Position numbers and translations under genes: made by a program. Below are positions 15,947-24,190 of a DNA stretch of 37,586 bases, one piece after another. Within the stretch, counting starts at the first letter, position 1, and each line of letters starts with the position of its first letter. Below the pieces are notes generated by a model. The model was not told where the DNA came from and made no database searches. It saw only the letters and a list, made by a program, of their open reading frames with translations. Source of the DNA: Burkholderia sp. E7m39 (GTDB lineage Bacteria; Pseudomonadota; Gammaproteobacteria; Burkholderiales; Burkholderiaceae); NCBI GenBank assembly GCA_001319865.1, contig BBSL01000324.1, positions 1 through 37,586 of the forward strand, given 5' to 3'.

Positions 15947-16576
15947 TTAGTCGATCGAAAGCCGCAGCGCAAAGCCGATCAACGCGGCGGAGAATGTCCA
16001 GCGTTGCAGCGTCTGCGCGACGGGATGCGCGCGCACCCATCCCGCGATGCGCGCGGCGCCGATGGCATAGGCAGCGTCAAAACAGGCGCCGAGCACGACC
16101 AGCACGATCCCCAGTTCCACCATCTGCCATGCGATGGGCCCCGCTTCCGGCCGCACGAACTGCGGCAGCAGTACCGAACAGAACAGCAGCGCCTTCGGGT
16201 TCAGCAGGTTCGTCAACAGCCCTTTGACGAACGCCGCGCGCAGCGCGCCTTCGTCGTTGTCCCTCGCGCCGCCTGAAGGCAGCGCGAACACGGGCGAACG
16301 GAAAATCTGCACGGCGACCCACGCCAGATAGACCGCGCCGCCATAACGCACCACTTCGTACAGCCACGGCGCGCTGCGCAACAGCGCGGCCACGCCGCAT
16401 GCGGACAGCGTCACGTGCGTTGCCCGCGCGATGCCCAGGCCGCCCGCGGCGGCGAAACCGTGGCGCGCGCCGCGCCCGATACTCGTCTGCAACACCAGCG
16501 CCATGTCCGGGCCGGGCAGCGCGTACACGACGACGAGCGCCGCGATATACATGATTAGAAGATGAGCGGAAACCAT
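15947..16576 (-). CDS. LysE/RhtB-family amino-acid exporter
   Basis: A 209-residue inner-membrane protein with six hydrophobic segments. It shows the family hallmarks ALPGPDMALVLQTSIGRGARHG near the N-terminus and FVKGLLTNLLNPKALLFCSVLLPQF in the middle. It should export an amino acid or a related compound by proton antiport; the substrate is not readable. I preferred ATG 16576 because GCGAGG lies 6 bases upstream; an earlier ATG at 16600 is in frame. That ribosome site falls inside an inverted repeat (16583-16597). The divergent Lrp/AsnC gene is the likely regulator, a common pairing for this exporter family. Confidence 0.9.
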   Translation of the reverse strand: MVSAHLLIMYIAALVVVYALPGPDMALVLQTSIGRGARHGFAAAGGLGIARATHVTLSACGVAALLRSAPWLYEVVRYGGAVYLAWVAVQIFRSPVFALPSGGARDNDEGALRAAFVKGLLTNLLNPKALLFCSVLLPQFVRPEAGPIAWQMVELGIVLVVLGACFDAAYAIGAARIAGWVRAHPVAQTLQRWTFSAALIGFALRLSID

Positions 16577-16582
16577 GAGAAA

Positions 16583-16597
16583 CCTCGCATATCGAGG
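16583..16597. promoter_or_regulatory. Inverted repeat covering the lysE-type ribosome site
   Basis: CCTCG (16583-16587) and CGAGG (16593-16597) flank CATAT. On the minus strand the right arm of the hairpin is the GAGG ribosome site of the exporter gene. It could be a protein operator or a translation-masking hairpin. Confidence 0.35.
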
Positions 16598-16710
16598 CAC
16601 TCATGATGCATACAGTCGGCTAGCGAATATTGGCGATTTTCTGATCACCATTTCATCAACGTGGTGGATTACCCTAAAATTTGCGCATACCTTACTGCCT
16701 TCCCCTCACC

Positions 16711-17175
16711 GTGAATACACTCGACAAAACCGACCGCGCAATCCTCGGAGCGCTGCAGACAGACGGACGCATGTCCAATGCGAAGCTCGCGGAAATGGTC
16801 GGGCTGAGCGAAACGCCTTGCGCACGGCGTCTGAAGCGCCTGGAAAACGATGGCTATATCGAGCGGTATCGCGCGATGCTGTCGCGCCAGGCGCTCGGGC
16901 TCGGCGTGGTCGCGTTCGTCTATGTGCGCTTTGCCGTGCACGACCGGGCAACGGCGACCCGCTTCGAGCGCGAGATCCTCGCGATTCCGCGCATCCTGTC
17001 GTGCCACAACGTATCGGGCAGCGCGGACTACATCCTGCAAGTGGTCGCGCGCGATCTCGACGACTACGGCACGTTCATGCGCGACGAATTGCGCAGCCTG
17101 CCGGGCGTGACGTCGGTGGAATCGTCGTTGTCGTTGCGCGAAGTCAAAGCGAACGCCGGCCTGCCGCTCGGCTGA
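16711..17175 (+). CDS. Lrp/AsnC-family transcriptional regulator
   Basis: A 154-residue regulator. The N-terminal helix-turn-helix (LDKTDRAILGALQTDGRMSN, then LAEMVGLSETPCARRLKRLE) is followed by the RAM ligand-binding domain: VYVRFAVHDR, PRILSCHNVSGSADYILQVVARDL, then a C-terminal VTSVESSLSLREVK. It likely responds to an amino acid and controls the divergent LysE-type exporter gene, with which it shares a 134-bp AT-richer promoter region. I chose GTG 16711 because the next upstream candidate (TTG 16681) adds residues foreign to the family. No clear ribosome site is visible. The segment TGATCACCATTTCATC...GTGGTGGAT upstream contains imperfect CACCA/TGGTG dyads that could be its operator. Confidence 0.92.
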   Translation: MNTLDKTDRAILGALQTDGRMSNAKLAEMVGLSETPCARRLKRLENDGYIERYRAMLSRQALGLGVVAFVYVRFAVHDRATATRFEREILAIPRILSCHNVSGSADYILQVVARDLDDYGTFMRDELRSLPGVTSVESSLSLREVKANAGLPLG

Positions 17176-17278
17176 CGCTGCCGCCCGCGCAACTTGCGGG
17201 CAAAGGCGAATGGCGCGGCGACTCGTGGCATAGTGAGCGCCTCGCCGTCACGGCATACATGAAACACGGAGTACCGGC

Positions 17279-17512
17279 ATGGACCACGCAACGGCGCGAG
17301 CCGAAGAAACCCGCGCGATGGAGCGCGTCCTGAGCGCGACAAAACAGGTACAGACGGCATTCGCCGCGCTGCAATCGCAATTCCCTCCTGCCGGCAGCGG
17401 CCGGCCGTCGCAAATCGCGTTGCAGACTTTCGACGCGGCGTTGCAGGAACTGGAAGACGCCCAAGCCGCTTTCGACACACTGCTCAACGACCTCCTCGAC
17501 GGCAACCGCTGA
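17279..17512 (+). CDS. Small helical hypothetical protein
   Basis: A 77-residue protein starting MDHATARAEETRAMERVLSA. It is predicted largely helical, with two long amphipathic stretches (ERVLSATKQVQTAFAALQSQ and ALQELEDAQAAFDTLLNDLL) separated by a Pro/Gly loop. It is acidic and rich in Ala and Gln, consistent with a small coiled-coil or helical hairpin. I do not recognise the family. A GGAG element 8 bases before ATG 17279 and the regular coding pattern support it as a real gene. It stands between the Lrp regulator and the histidine-phosphatase operon, with non-coding sequence on both sides. Confidence 0.65.
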   Translation: MDHATARAEETRAMERVLSATKQVQTAFAALQSQFPPAGSGRPSQIALQTFDAALQELEDAQAAFDTLLNDLLDGNR

Positions 17513-17660
17513 GCCGATCATGCGCGCGCCGACGCTGACGACGTGCGGCGCGTCGCGCGGCGAATCGGCGCTTCTGACCACAGCGGCCCCGCCGCGCACT
17601 TGTGCCGAGCACTGTGAACCAGACAGTTAGTTGCACGGCACGCCCCTTCGGCATCATCTC

Positions 17661-17682
17661 GATGAATACCCGAAGATTCATC
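17661..17682. promoter_or_regulatory. Palindromic operator candidate upstream of the phosphatase/kinase/SDR/ACAD operon
   Basis: GATGAAT (17661-17667) and ATTCATC (17676-17682) are perfect 7-bp arms with an 8-bp spacer, followed by the AT-rich AAATAAACTT. The element is about 70 bp before the first gene of the operon. The spacing would suit a dimeric repressor; the LysR gene at the end of the operon is one possible binder. Confidence 0.45.
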
Positions 17683-17749
17683 AAATAAACTTCAGGAATG
17701 GCGCATCCGCCGCTAAGCTGCCCTCATCTCCTTCGAGGCAAAGCGTGCG

Positions 17750-18424
17750 ATGGCGGAACTCTATCTGGTGAGGCATGGCCAGGCGTCGCTGGGCGCAGAC
17801 GATTACGACCAGCTATCGGCGGCCGGCGAGCAGCAAGGCATCTGGCTGGGCGAATACTTCGCGCAGCGCGACATCGCGTTCGACCGCGTGATGGCCGGCA
17901 CCTTGCGGCGTCACGCGCAGACTGTCGATGCCATCTGGCGCGGTCTCGGCGCGCCGCCGATCGACTGCGAAATCCATCCGGGTCTCGACGAATACGATTT
18001 CCACGCGCTCTTTCGTGCGCTTGGCGACGAGCACGCGGCGCTCACGCGGCGCGCGACCCAAAGCCCGCGCGATTTCTTCAAGGCGCTGCGGCAAGTTCTG
18101 GAACTGTGGTCGCGAGGCGCCCTCGATGGCCGCGCGCCCGAGACGTGGCGCGCGTTCCAGCAGCGCGTCGCCGATGCGCGCGCCGCGATCCAGCAAGGCA
18201 GCGCACAACGCGTGCTGGTCGTCAGCTCCGGCGGCGTGATCGCCGCGCTGACGCAGCAGGTGTTGCAGGCGCCCGCCGCAACGGCCATCGCGCTGAACAT
18301 GCAGATACGCAACAGCAGCGTGAGCCATTTCTTCTTCAACCGCGATGCGCTGCATCTGTCCAGCTTCAACGCCGTCGGGCATCTCGACGATACGCAGCGG
18401 CGCGCCTTTCAGACCTATGGCTAG
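17750..18424 (+). CDS. Histidine-phosphatase-fold protein with altered second catalytic His
   Basis: A 224-residue member of the phosphoglycerate-mutase-like branch. The phosphorylated histidine motif is intact (LVRHGQAS, H9). The arginine-containing AGTLRRHAQT and the glutamate in LDEYDFHA are also in place. The second motif, normally VSHGG, reads VVSSGGVIAA, so the usual histidine is Ser160. This should impair or change catalysis, although a subgroup with such a change may use a different residue. It is the first gene of a four-gene rightward operon, 24 bp before the APH-like kinase gene. A role in dephosphorylating a phosphorylated acyl intermediate is inference. The start at ATG 17750 gives the expected beta-strand (MAELYLVRHG). 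Confidence 0.85.
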   Translation: MAELYLVRHGQASLGADDYDQLSAAGEQQGIWLGEYFAQRDIAFDRVMAGTLRRHAQTVDAIWRGLGAPPIDCEIHPGLDEYDFHALFRALGDEHAALTRRATQSPRDFFKALRQVLELWSRGALDGRAPETWRAFQQRVADARAAIQQGSAQRVLVVSSGGVIAALTQQVLQAPAATAIALNMQIRNSSVSHFFFNRDALHLSSFNAVGHLDDTQRRAFQTYG

Positions 18425-18448
18425 TTCACGCGCAATCCACCTCACGAC

Positions 18449-19504
18449 ATGACTCGCGATCCTCACGACACCACGCTCGACCTCGACCGCCTCGCACAGT
18501 ATCTGGAGCAGCACGTCGCGGGCTTTCGCGGCCCGCTGCGCGCGACCAAGTTCGCCGGCGGCCAGTCCAACCCGACTTACCTGCTCGACGCGCAAAGCGG
18601 CCGCTATGTGCTGCGGCGTCAGCCGCCGGGACAACTGTTGAAGTCGGCGCACGCCGTCGACCGGGAATTCCGCGTGCTGAGCGCGCTCGCCGACACGCCC
18701 GTGCCCGTCGCTCGCGCGTGGCACCTGTGCGAGGACCGCGACGTGATCGGCAGCATGTTTTATCTGATGAGCTATGAAGAAGGGCGCATCTTCTGGAATC
18801 CGGCGCTGCCTGAAATCGACCGTGACGCGCGGCGCGGCTATTACACGTCGATCGTGAAGACGCTCGCTGCGCTGCACGACGTCGACCCCGAAGCGGTCGG
18901 ACTGGGCGATTACGGGCGCGCCGGCAACTACTTCGAGCGTCAGATCGGTGTGTGGACGAAGCAATATCGCGCGGCCGAAACGCAGCGCATCGACGCAATG
19001 GAAGCACTGATCGACTGGCTGCCCGCGCACTGCCCGGCCGAGGCGTCCGGTGCTCCAGATGCGTCCCGTGCGCAGCGTCCGTCGCTGGTGCACGGCGACT
19101 TCCGCATCGACAACCTGATCTTCGCGCCGGATAAACCGCAAGTGCTCGCGATCCTCGACTGGGAACTGTCGACGCTCGGCAATCCCCTCGCCGATCTCGC
19201 GTACTTCTGCATGTGTCTGCGGCTGCCGTCGCAAGGGCATATCACGGGACTGCGCGGTCAGGACCGCGCCGCGCTCGGCGTACCCGACGAAGCGGACATC
19301 GTCGCGCAGTACTGCGCGCTGCGCGGCTTGCCGGGCATCGATAACTGGCCGTTCTATCTCGCGTTCAGCTTTTTCCGGCTCGCCTCGATCGCCCAGGGTG
19401 TGAAGGCGCGCGCGCTGCAAGGCAATGCATCGAGCGCCGACGCGCATCAGGTCGGCGCGATGGTCGAGCCGCTCGCTCAACTCGGCGCCGAACTGATCGC
19501 GTAG
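18449..19504 (+). CDS. APH-like phosphotransferase (ACAD10/11 kinase-domain type)
   Basis: A 351-residue aminoglycoside-phosphotransferase-fold kinase. It has the glycine-rich start FAGGQSNPTYLL, the lysine-region strand YVLRRQPPG, the Brenner motif SLVHGDFRIDNLIF (HGD at 215-217, N222), and the metal-binding ILDWELSTLGNPLADLAYF (D237). This sequence style matches the kinase domain of ACAD10/ACAD11 and bacterial LvaA, which phosphorylate the 4-hydroxyl of hydroxyacyl-CoAs so that phosphate can be eliminated. The following SDR and acyl-CoA dehydrogenase genes fit such a pathway. It probably acts in the cytoplasm on a hydroxyacyl-CoA; the exact substrate is unknown. No aminoglycoside-resistance role is suggested by context. 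Confidence 0.87.
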   Translation: MTRDPHDTTLDLDRLAQYLEQHVAGFRGPLRATKFAGGQSNPTYLLDAQSGRYVLRRQPPGQLLKSAHAVDREFRVLSALADTPVPVARAWHLCEDRDVIGSMFYLMSYEEGRIFWNPALPEIDRDARRGYYTSIVKTLAALHDVDPEAVGLGDYGRAGNYFERQIGVWTKQYRAAETQRIDAMEALIDWLPAHCPAEASGAPDASRAQRPSLVHGDFRIDNLIFAPDKPQVLAILDWELSTLGNPLADLAYFCMCLRLPSQGHITGLRGQDRAALGVPDEADIVAQYCALRGLPGIDNWPFYLAFSFFRLASIAQGVKARALQGNASSADAHQVGAMVEPLAQLGAELIA

Positions 19505-19546
19505 CCGTTCCACCCATTCATCGACAACGACATGAAGGAGACAACC

Positions 19547-20311
19547 ATGAGCACGAATCTGTTCGACCTGACGGGCCGCATTGCGCTCGTGACGGGCGCA
19601 AGCCGCGGCATCGGCGAAGCGATTGCGCAGTTGCTCGCCGAACAGGGCGCGCACGTGATCGTATCGAGCCGCAAGATCGAAGAGTGCGAGCAGGTCGCGG
19701 CGGCCATTCGCGACGCGGGCGGCAGCGCCGAGGCGTGGGCGTGCCACGTCGGGCGCATGGAGGACATCGCGGCGACCTTCGTGCATATCCGCGAGAAGCA
19801 CGGGCGGCTCGACATTCTCGTCAACAACGCGGCGGCCAATCCGTATTTCGGGCACATCCTCGATACGGACCTCGCTGCCTACAACAAGACCGTCGAGGTG
19901 AACGTGCGCGGCTACTTCTTCATGTCGGTCGAAGCCGGCAAGCTGATGAAGGAGCAAGGACGCGGCGCGATCGTCAACACGGCATCCGTGAATGCGCTGC
20001 ACCCGGGCGACAGGCAGGGCATCTATTCGATCACGAAGGCGGCCGTCGTCAACATGACGAAAGCGTTCGCAAAGGAATGCGGCCCGCTCGGCATCCGCGT
20101 GAATGCGCTGCTTCCCGGCTTGACGAAGACGAAGTTCGCGGGCGCGTTGTTCGAAGACAAGGCGATCTACGAGCACTGGATGGAGAACATTCCGCTGCGC
20201 CGGCATGGCGAGCCGCGCGATATGGCAGGGGCGGTGCTGTATCTCGTCTCCGACGCCGCGAGCTATACGAACGGGGAATGTGTGGTGGTGGATGGCGGAT
20301 TGACGGTTTAG
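19547..20311 (+). CDS. Short-chain dehydrogenase/reductase
   Basis: A 254-residue classical SDR. The Rossmann motif TGASRGIG (16-23), the structural LVNNAA, the catalytic S147 (VNTASVNAL) and Y160-x-x-x-K164 (GIYSITKAAV) are all present. The C-terminus reads GECVVVDGGLTV, as in 3-oxoacyl or hydroxyacyl dehydrogenases. In this operon it would interconvert a keto- and a hydroxyacyl-CoA next to the kinase and dehydrogenase steps, comparable to LvaD by position in the pathway; that comparison is inference. I chose ATG 19547 because AAGGAG lies 7 bases upstream. An ATG at 19532 lies before that site. It follows the kinase gene by 42 bp. Confidence 0.93.
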   Translation: MSTNLFDLTGRIALVTGASRGIGEAIAQLLAEQGAHVIVSSRKIEECEQVAAAIRDAGGSAEAWACHVGRMEDIAATFVHIREKHGRLDILVNNAAANPYFGHILDTDLAAYNKTVEVNVRGYFFMSVEAGKLMKEQGRGAIVNTASVNALHPGDRQGIYSITKAAVVNMTKAFAKECGPLGIRVNALLPGLTKTKFAGALFEDKAIYEHWMENIPLRRHGEPRDMAGAVLYLVSDAASYTNGECVVVDGGLTV

Positions 20312-20443
20312 GGTTGGGGCTTGCATCCGCGCAAAGCGCAAGGCTCGCAAAGAACGAAGCGCACGCGCGGCGAGCCGCATCGAGCCACATCGGTTGCATG
20401 AAAAAACTTGCGAACGCCCGCTCAAGGGCAAACAGGAAACACC

Positions 20444-21694
20444 ATGAATTTCGGCTACACAGAGAAGGTTGAAGACCTGCGCCGCCGTGTGCGCGCATTC
20501 ATGGACGAGCACATCGTCCCGCGTCACCGGCAATGGCTGGAAGAAGTCCATGCCGGCCAGTATCCCGTGTCCTTCATGGAAGAACTCAAGGCGCGGGCCA
20601 GGGCAGAAGGCCTGTGGAATCTCTTTCTGCCGCATCTTAAAGACGACGAGCCCGGCACGCGGCTCACCAACCTCGAATACGCGCCGCTCGCGGAAATCAT
20701 GGGCCGCATTTCGTGGGCGTCAGAAGTCTTCAACTGCAATGCGCCCGACACTGGCAACATGGAACTGCTGCATATGTTCGCCACGCCCGCGCAACGCGAA
20801 CAGTGGCTCGCCCCGCTGCTCGACGGCACCATCCGCTCGGCGTTCGCGATGACGGAGCCGGACGTGCCGTCGTCGGATGCGACCAACATCACCACGTCGA
20901 TCCGCCGCGACGGCGGCGACTACGTGATCGACGGACGCAAGTGGTTCATCACCAACGCCGCGCATCCGAACTGCAAGATCTTGATCGTGATGGGCAAGAC
21001 CAATCCCGATGCGCCGACGCACGAGCAGCAAAGCATGGTCCTCGTGCCGATGGATACGCCCGGCGTCAAGGTCGTGCGCAATATTCCCGTGATGAACCAC
21101 GTGTCGCCGGAAGGTCACTGCGAGGTCACGTTCACCAACGTGCGCGTGCCCGCGGCGAACCTGCTCGGCGACGAAGGCAGCGGCTTCGCGCTTGCGCAGG
21201 CGCGGCTCGGGCCCGGCCGCATCCATCATTGCATGCGCTCGATCGGCGCGGCGGAGCTTGCGCTCGAGCTGATGACCGAGCGTTCGCAGGAGCGCAAGAC
21301 GTTCGGCAAATATCTGCATCAGCATGGCACCGTCGGTGAATGGATCGCGAAGTCGCGCATCGAAATCGATCAGGCGCGCTTGCTCGTGCTGAAGACGGCA
21401 TGGCTCATCGACGAAGTGGGCGCGAAGGCCGCGCGCAAGGAAATCTCGATGATCAAGGCGCTGATTCCGCAACTGCACACCACCGTGTGCGATCGCGCGA
21501 TGCAGGTGTTCGGCGCGATGGGCGTGAGCCCCGACACGCCGCTCGCGGACCATTGGACGTGGGGCCGCGCGCTGCGTTACGCGGACGGTCCCGACGAAGT
21601 GCATCTGCAGGCCATCGCGCGCATGGAGATCGCGAAGAGCAAGGAGACGCTGGGCGCGGCTGAGGCGTATCTTAACGTGCCGCCGCGAGATTGA
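20444..21694 (+). CDS. Acyl-CoA dehydrogenase (ACAD10/11 type)
   Basis: A 416-residue flavoenzyme. The FAD/substrate segments FAMTEPDVPSSDATN and DYVIDGRKWFITNAAHPN are standard, and the C-terminal FGAMGVSPDTPLADHWTWGR is followed by LRYADGPDEVHLQAIARMEI. Asp in DGPDEVH is at the place where most acyl-CoA dehydrogenases have the catalytic Glu of YEGT; this is characteristic of the ACAD10/11-LvaC branch. It probably acts on the phosphorylated acyl-CoA made by the upstream kinase. The start at ATG 20444 follows AGGAA at 7 bases. It is 132 bp past the SDR gene, so an internal promoter is possible. Confidence 0.93.
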   Translation: MNFGYTEKVEDLRRRVRAFMDEHIVPRHRQWLEEVHAGQYPVSFMEELKARARAEGLWNLFLPHLKDDEPGTRLTNLEYAPLAEIMGRISWASEVFNCNAPDTGNMELLHMFATPAQREQWLAPLLDGTIRSAFAMTEPDVPSSDATNITTSIRRDGGDYVIDGRKWFITNAAHPNCKILIVMGKTNPDAPTHEQQSMVLVPMDTPGVKVVRNIPVMNHVSPEGHCEVTFTNVRVPAANLLGDEGSGFALAQARLGPGRIHHCMRSIGAAELALELMTERSQERKTFGKYLHQHGTVGEWIAKSRIEIDQARLLVLKTAWLIDEVGAKAARKEISMIKALIPQLHTTVCDRAMQVFGAMGVSPDTPLADHWTWGRALRYADGPDEVHLQAIARMEIAKSKETLGAAEAYLNVPPRD

Positions 21695-21786
21695 ATGCGT
21701 GGGGCGTCGCGTGATCGGTCGATTATCATGGCGGACCGGGTGGGCGCCAGTGCTGACCGACTCGCCGCGTGAGGGGACTCTATACG

Positions 21787-22698
21787 ATGCGTGCACCGAA
21801 GCTCGATCTCAACCTGTTCGTCGTGTTCGAAGCGATCTACGACAAGCGCAACCTCACGCGCGCCGCCGAAATGCTCTTCATCACGCAGCCCGCTGTCAGC
21901 AACGCGCTTGCGCGCATGCGCAAGGCGTTCGCCGATCCCCTTTTCGTCAGCACGCCAACGGGCATGGTGCCGACGCCGCTGTCGGAAAACATCATCGGCC
22001 GCGTGCGCGAAGCGCTTCAATTGCTGGAGACGAGCGCGACGGAAGGCGACGTGTTCGTGCCCGCCGCGTCGGAACGCACATTCCGCCTCAGCATGCCCGA
22101 TCTGACGGAAGCCATCCTGCTGCCCGCGCTCGGTGAAGTGCTTCAGCAGCAGGCGCCCGGCATGCGCATCGAAAGCTATTTCACACCGCGCAGCGAAGTC
22201 GCCGCCGCGCTCGCCACAGGCAAGATCGATTTCGCCATCGACGTGCCCCTGATCGATGATCCGCAACTGCATCAGGCGCCGCTCGGCAGCGACCGCTACG
22301 CCTGCATGCTGCGTCACGACCATCCGTTCGCCGCGGATACGCTGACGATGGACGACTATCTCGCCCTCGGCCACATTCAGGTGTCGAGCCGCCGCCAGGG
22401 CAGCGGCCTCGTCAATGCCGAACTGCACAAGCTAGGCAAGCGCCGCCAGATGCAGATGCGCGTGCAGCACTACATGGTCGCGCCGCTGATCGCGCTGCGC
22501 ACCGACCTCGCCCTCACCGCGCCCGTGCAACTGCTGCAGCGCTACGACGCCCGCATCCTCGAACTGCCGTTTCCGCTGCCGAACCTCGCATGGCATCTGT
22601 ACTGGCACCGCAGCGGCGAACAGGACCAGGCGAACCGCTGGGTGCGCGGCGAAGTGATCAGGCTGATGAACGAGATGGCCGCGCGGAGCGGCACTTGA
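21787..22698 (+). CDS. LysR-family transcriptional regulator
   Basis: A 303-residue regulator. The helix-turn-helix at about residues 5-60 reads LDLNLFVVFEAIYDKRNLTR and then MLFITQPAVSNALARMR, the style of the NodD/LeuO-like branch. The effector domain begins about residue 90 with RTFRLSMPDLTEAILLPAL. It is in the same direction as, and 92 bp past, the acyl-CoA dehydrogenase gene, so it may be the operon's own regulator. I took ATG 21787, 9 bases after GGGGA; an in-frame GTG at 21769 would precede that element. The ligand is unknown. Confidence 0.9.
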   Translation: MRAPKLDLNLFVVFEAIYDKRNLTRAAEMLFITQPAVSNALARMRKAFADPLFVSTPTGMVPTPLSENIIGRVREALQLLETSATEGDVFVPAASERTFRLSMPDLTEAILLPALGEVLQQQAPGMRIESYFTPRSEVAAALATGKIDFAIDVPLIDDPQLHQAPLGSDRYACMLRHDHPFAADTLTMDDYLALGHIQVSSRRQGSGLVNAELHKLGKRRQMQMRVQHYMVAPLIALRTDLALTAPVQLLQRYDARILELPFPLPNLAWHLYWHRSGEQDQANRWVRGEVIRLMNEMAARSGT

Positions 22699-22888
22699 CT
22701 TGCCGCGCGGCGATGCGGGAAGGAGAAGTCAACGGCGGCAGCGGCGGCAGCATCTGGCAAGGAACGGCCTCTTTCTACGGCTTTTCCGCGAATTGCAACA
22801 TGCAGAATCCGGCGATCATCGCTTGACTCCGAAGGCGCACGCGCGTCTCGGGCAACGACCTGAGCGAAACATCGACGTAGAGAAACAC

Positions 22889-24156
22889 GTGAATACCTTG
22901 TTCGCACGCACGGTGCTGTTATCGGTAGCGATGTTGCTTGCCGTGCATATCGGTTATCGGCTGATCGAGTCCATTTCTTTAGTCGCCGACGACCACGCGT
23001 CAAGCCCTATACGGGCCGCTTTCCCTCGCACATCGCCAGGCGCATCGTTAGTTGATTCGCCTGTCGATGCCGACGACGCCGCGGGTATCGGCCCTGCCGT
23101 GTCGATCCGGCCGCATATCGTCGATCTCGGCTCGCCCGTCGCGCCGAGCCTGCGCGCCGCCGTCTGGATGCCCGCCGCGCCGATGTCGCTGTCGATCGAC
23201 GCGCTCGCACCCGGCGACACGGATTCCGCCGATACATCCAGCGACGCGCCCTTGGCAAGCGCCACCGATACGCGCCTTGCGCCGCTGATCCTGTCGCTGC
23301 CCGCCATGCTGATCGCCTTGTGCGCGTACGGGTTCTGCCAGACGCGACGGCGCCTGGGCGAACTCGCGCAACTCACGCGCGAAGCGGACGCCTGTATCCA
23401 TACGTCGCGCGTGGGCACGCGCGGCGCCTGCGACCTGAGCCGCCTCGCGCGCACGCTGAGCGAACTGAAATGCCGCCATCACCGCGCGCTCGACGAGCAG
23501 TCGACCGCGCTCGCCGCGTTCTCGCGCCAGATCGACGCGCGCGTGGCCCGTCTGCGCGCGCGGGCGCTGAACGTCGCGCAATGGCACAAGCGCGTTGCGT
23601 TCATCGAAGACATCGAGCTGTCTCGAATGTCGCGCGCCAGTTCGTCGACGTGGCGGGGCGCAGCGATACGAACGACACGCACGTGTGCGTCGACGCGTGG
23701 CTCTACGACCGCTTCCATCACGGCGCCGCGCCCGAGCATGCGCAGATCGTGCTGCGCCTGAACGCCGGCGCGGATTTCACGCTGCCGCGCAACGCGCTGG
23801 AGCGCCTCGTCGGCAATCTGGTCGGCAATGCGCTCGCGCACGGCGCGCCGCCCGTCGAAATCTGCACGACGCGCGGCGCGCGCACGTGGATGCTCAGCGT
23901 GCGCGACCATGGCCCTGGTATCAGCGAAAGCGATCTCGCCGCGGCGACGCAGCCGTTCGTGCGGCTCCTGTCCAGCGCTCACCCGACCGAACACCCTCGC
24001 CAACTTCCCGACACCGAAGAACATTGGGGACTAGGGCTGTCGATCGTCAGCCGGCTCGCGCGGCATTGCGGCGCGAAGCTCAAGCTCGGCAATCATCCCG
24101 AAGGCGGCCTGTGGGCGCGCGTCATCGTATCGAGGCACGGCGCCGATCTGCATTGA
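22889..24156 (+). pseudogene. EnvZ-type sensor histidine kinase, frameshifted and lacking the H-box histidine
   Basis: The first frame (GTG 22889) encodes a membrane segment (LFARTVLLSVAMLLAVHIGY), a periplasmic part of about 120 residues, a second membrane segment (LAPLILSLPAMLIALCAYG), a HAMP-like linker and the dimerisation region. The ATPase domain continues in another frame from about 23623. It has N-box NLVGNALAHG, G1 DHGPGIS and G2 WGLGLSIV. The joint is sharp: IEDIEL in one frame meets SNVARQFVDVAGR in the other with two bases (23621-23622) left over, meaning one base is missing. The H-box, normally VSHDLRTPL, reads FSRQIDARV, so the phosphoacceptor is absent. No response regulator gene is adjacent. 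It is either a decayed gene or a sequencing error on top of a real pseudokinase. Confidence 0.8.
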
Positions 24157-24190
24157 CGGCGCGCGCACTTCACTTCAGATCGCTCGGGCG

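Noticed and set aside
17813..20635. Long minus-strand frame (940 aa) antisense to the phosphatase/kinase/SDR genes
   Set aside because: Antisense mirror of real genes, His/Arg/Val-rich with no domain and no ribosome site.
22715..22826. Short frame starting MREGEVNGGSGG between the LysR and kinase genes
   Set aside because: Natural-looking composition, but no ribosome site, no known relatives and only 37 residues.
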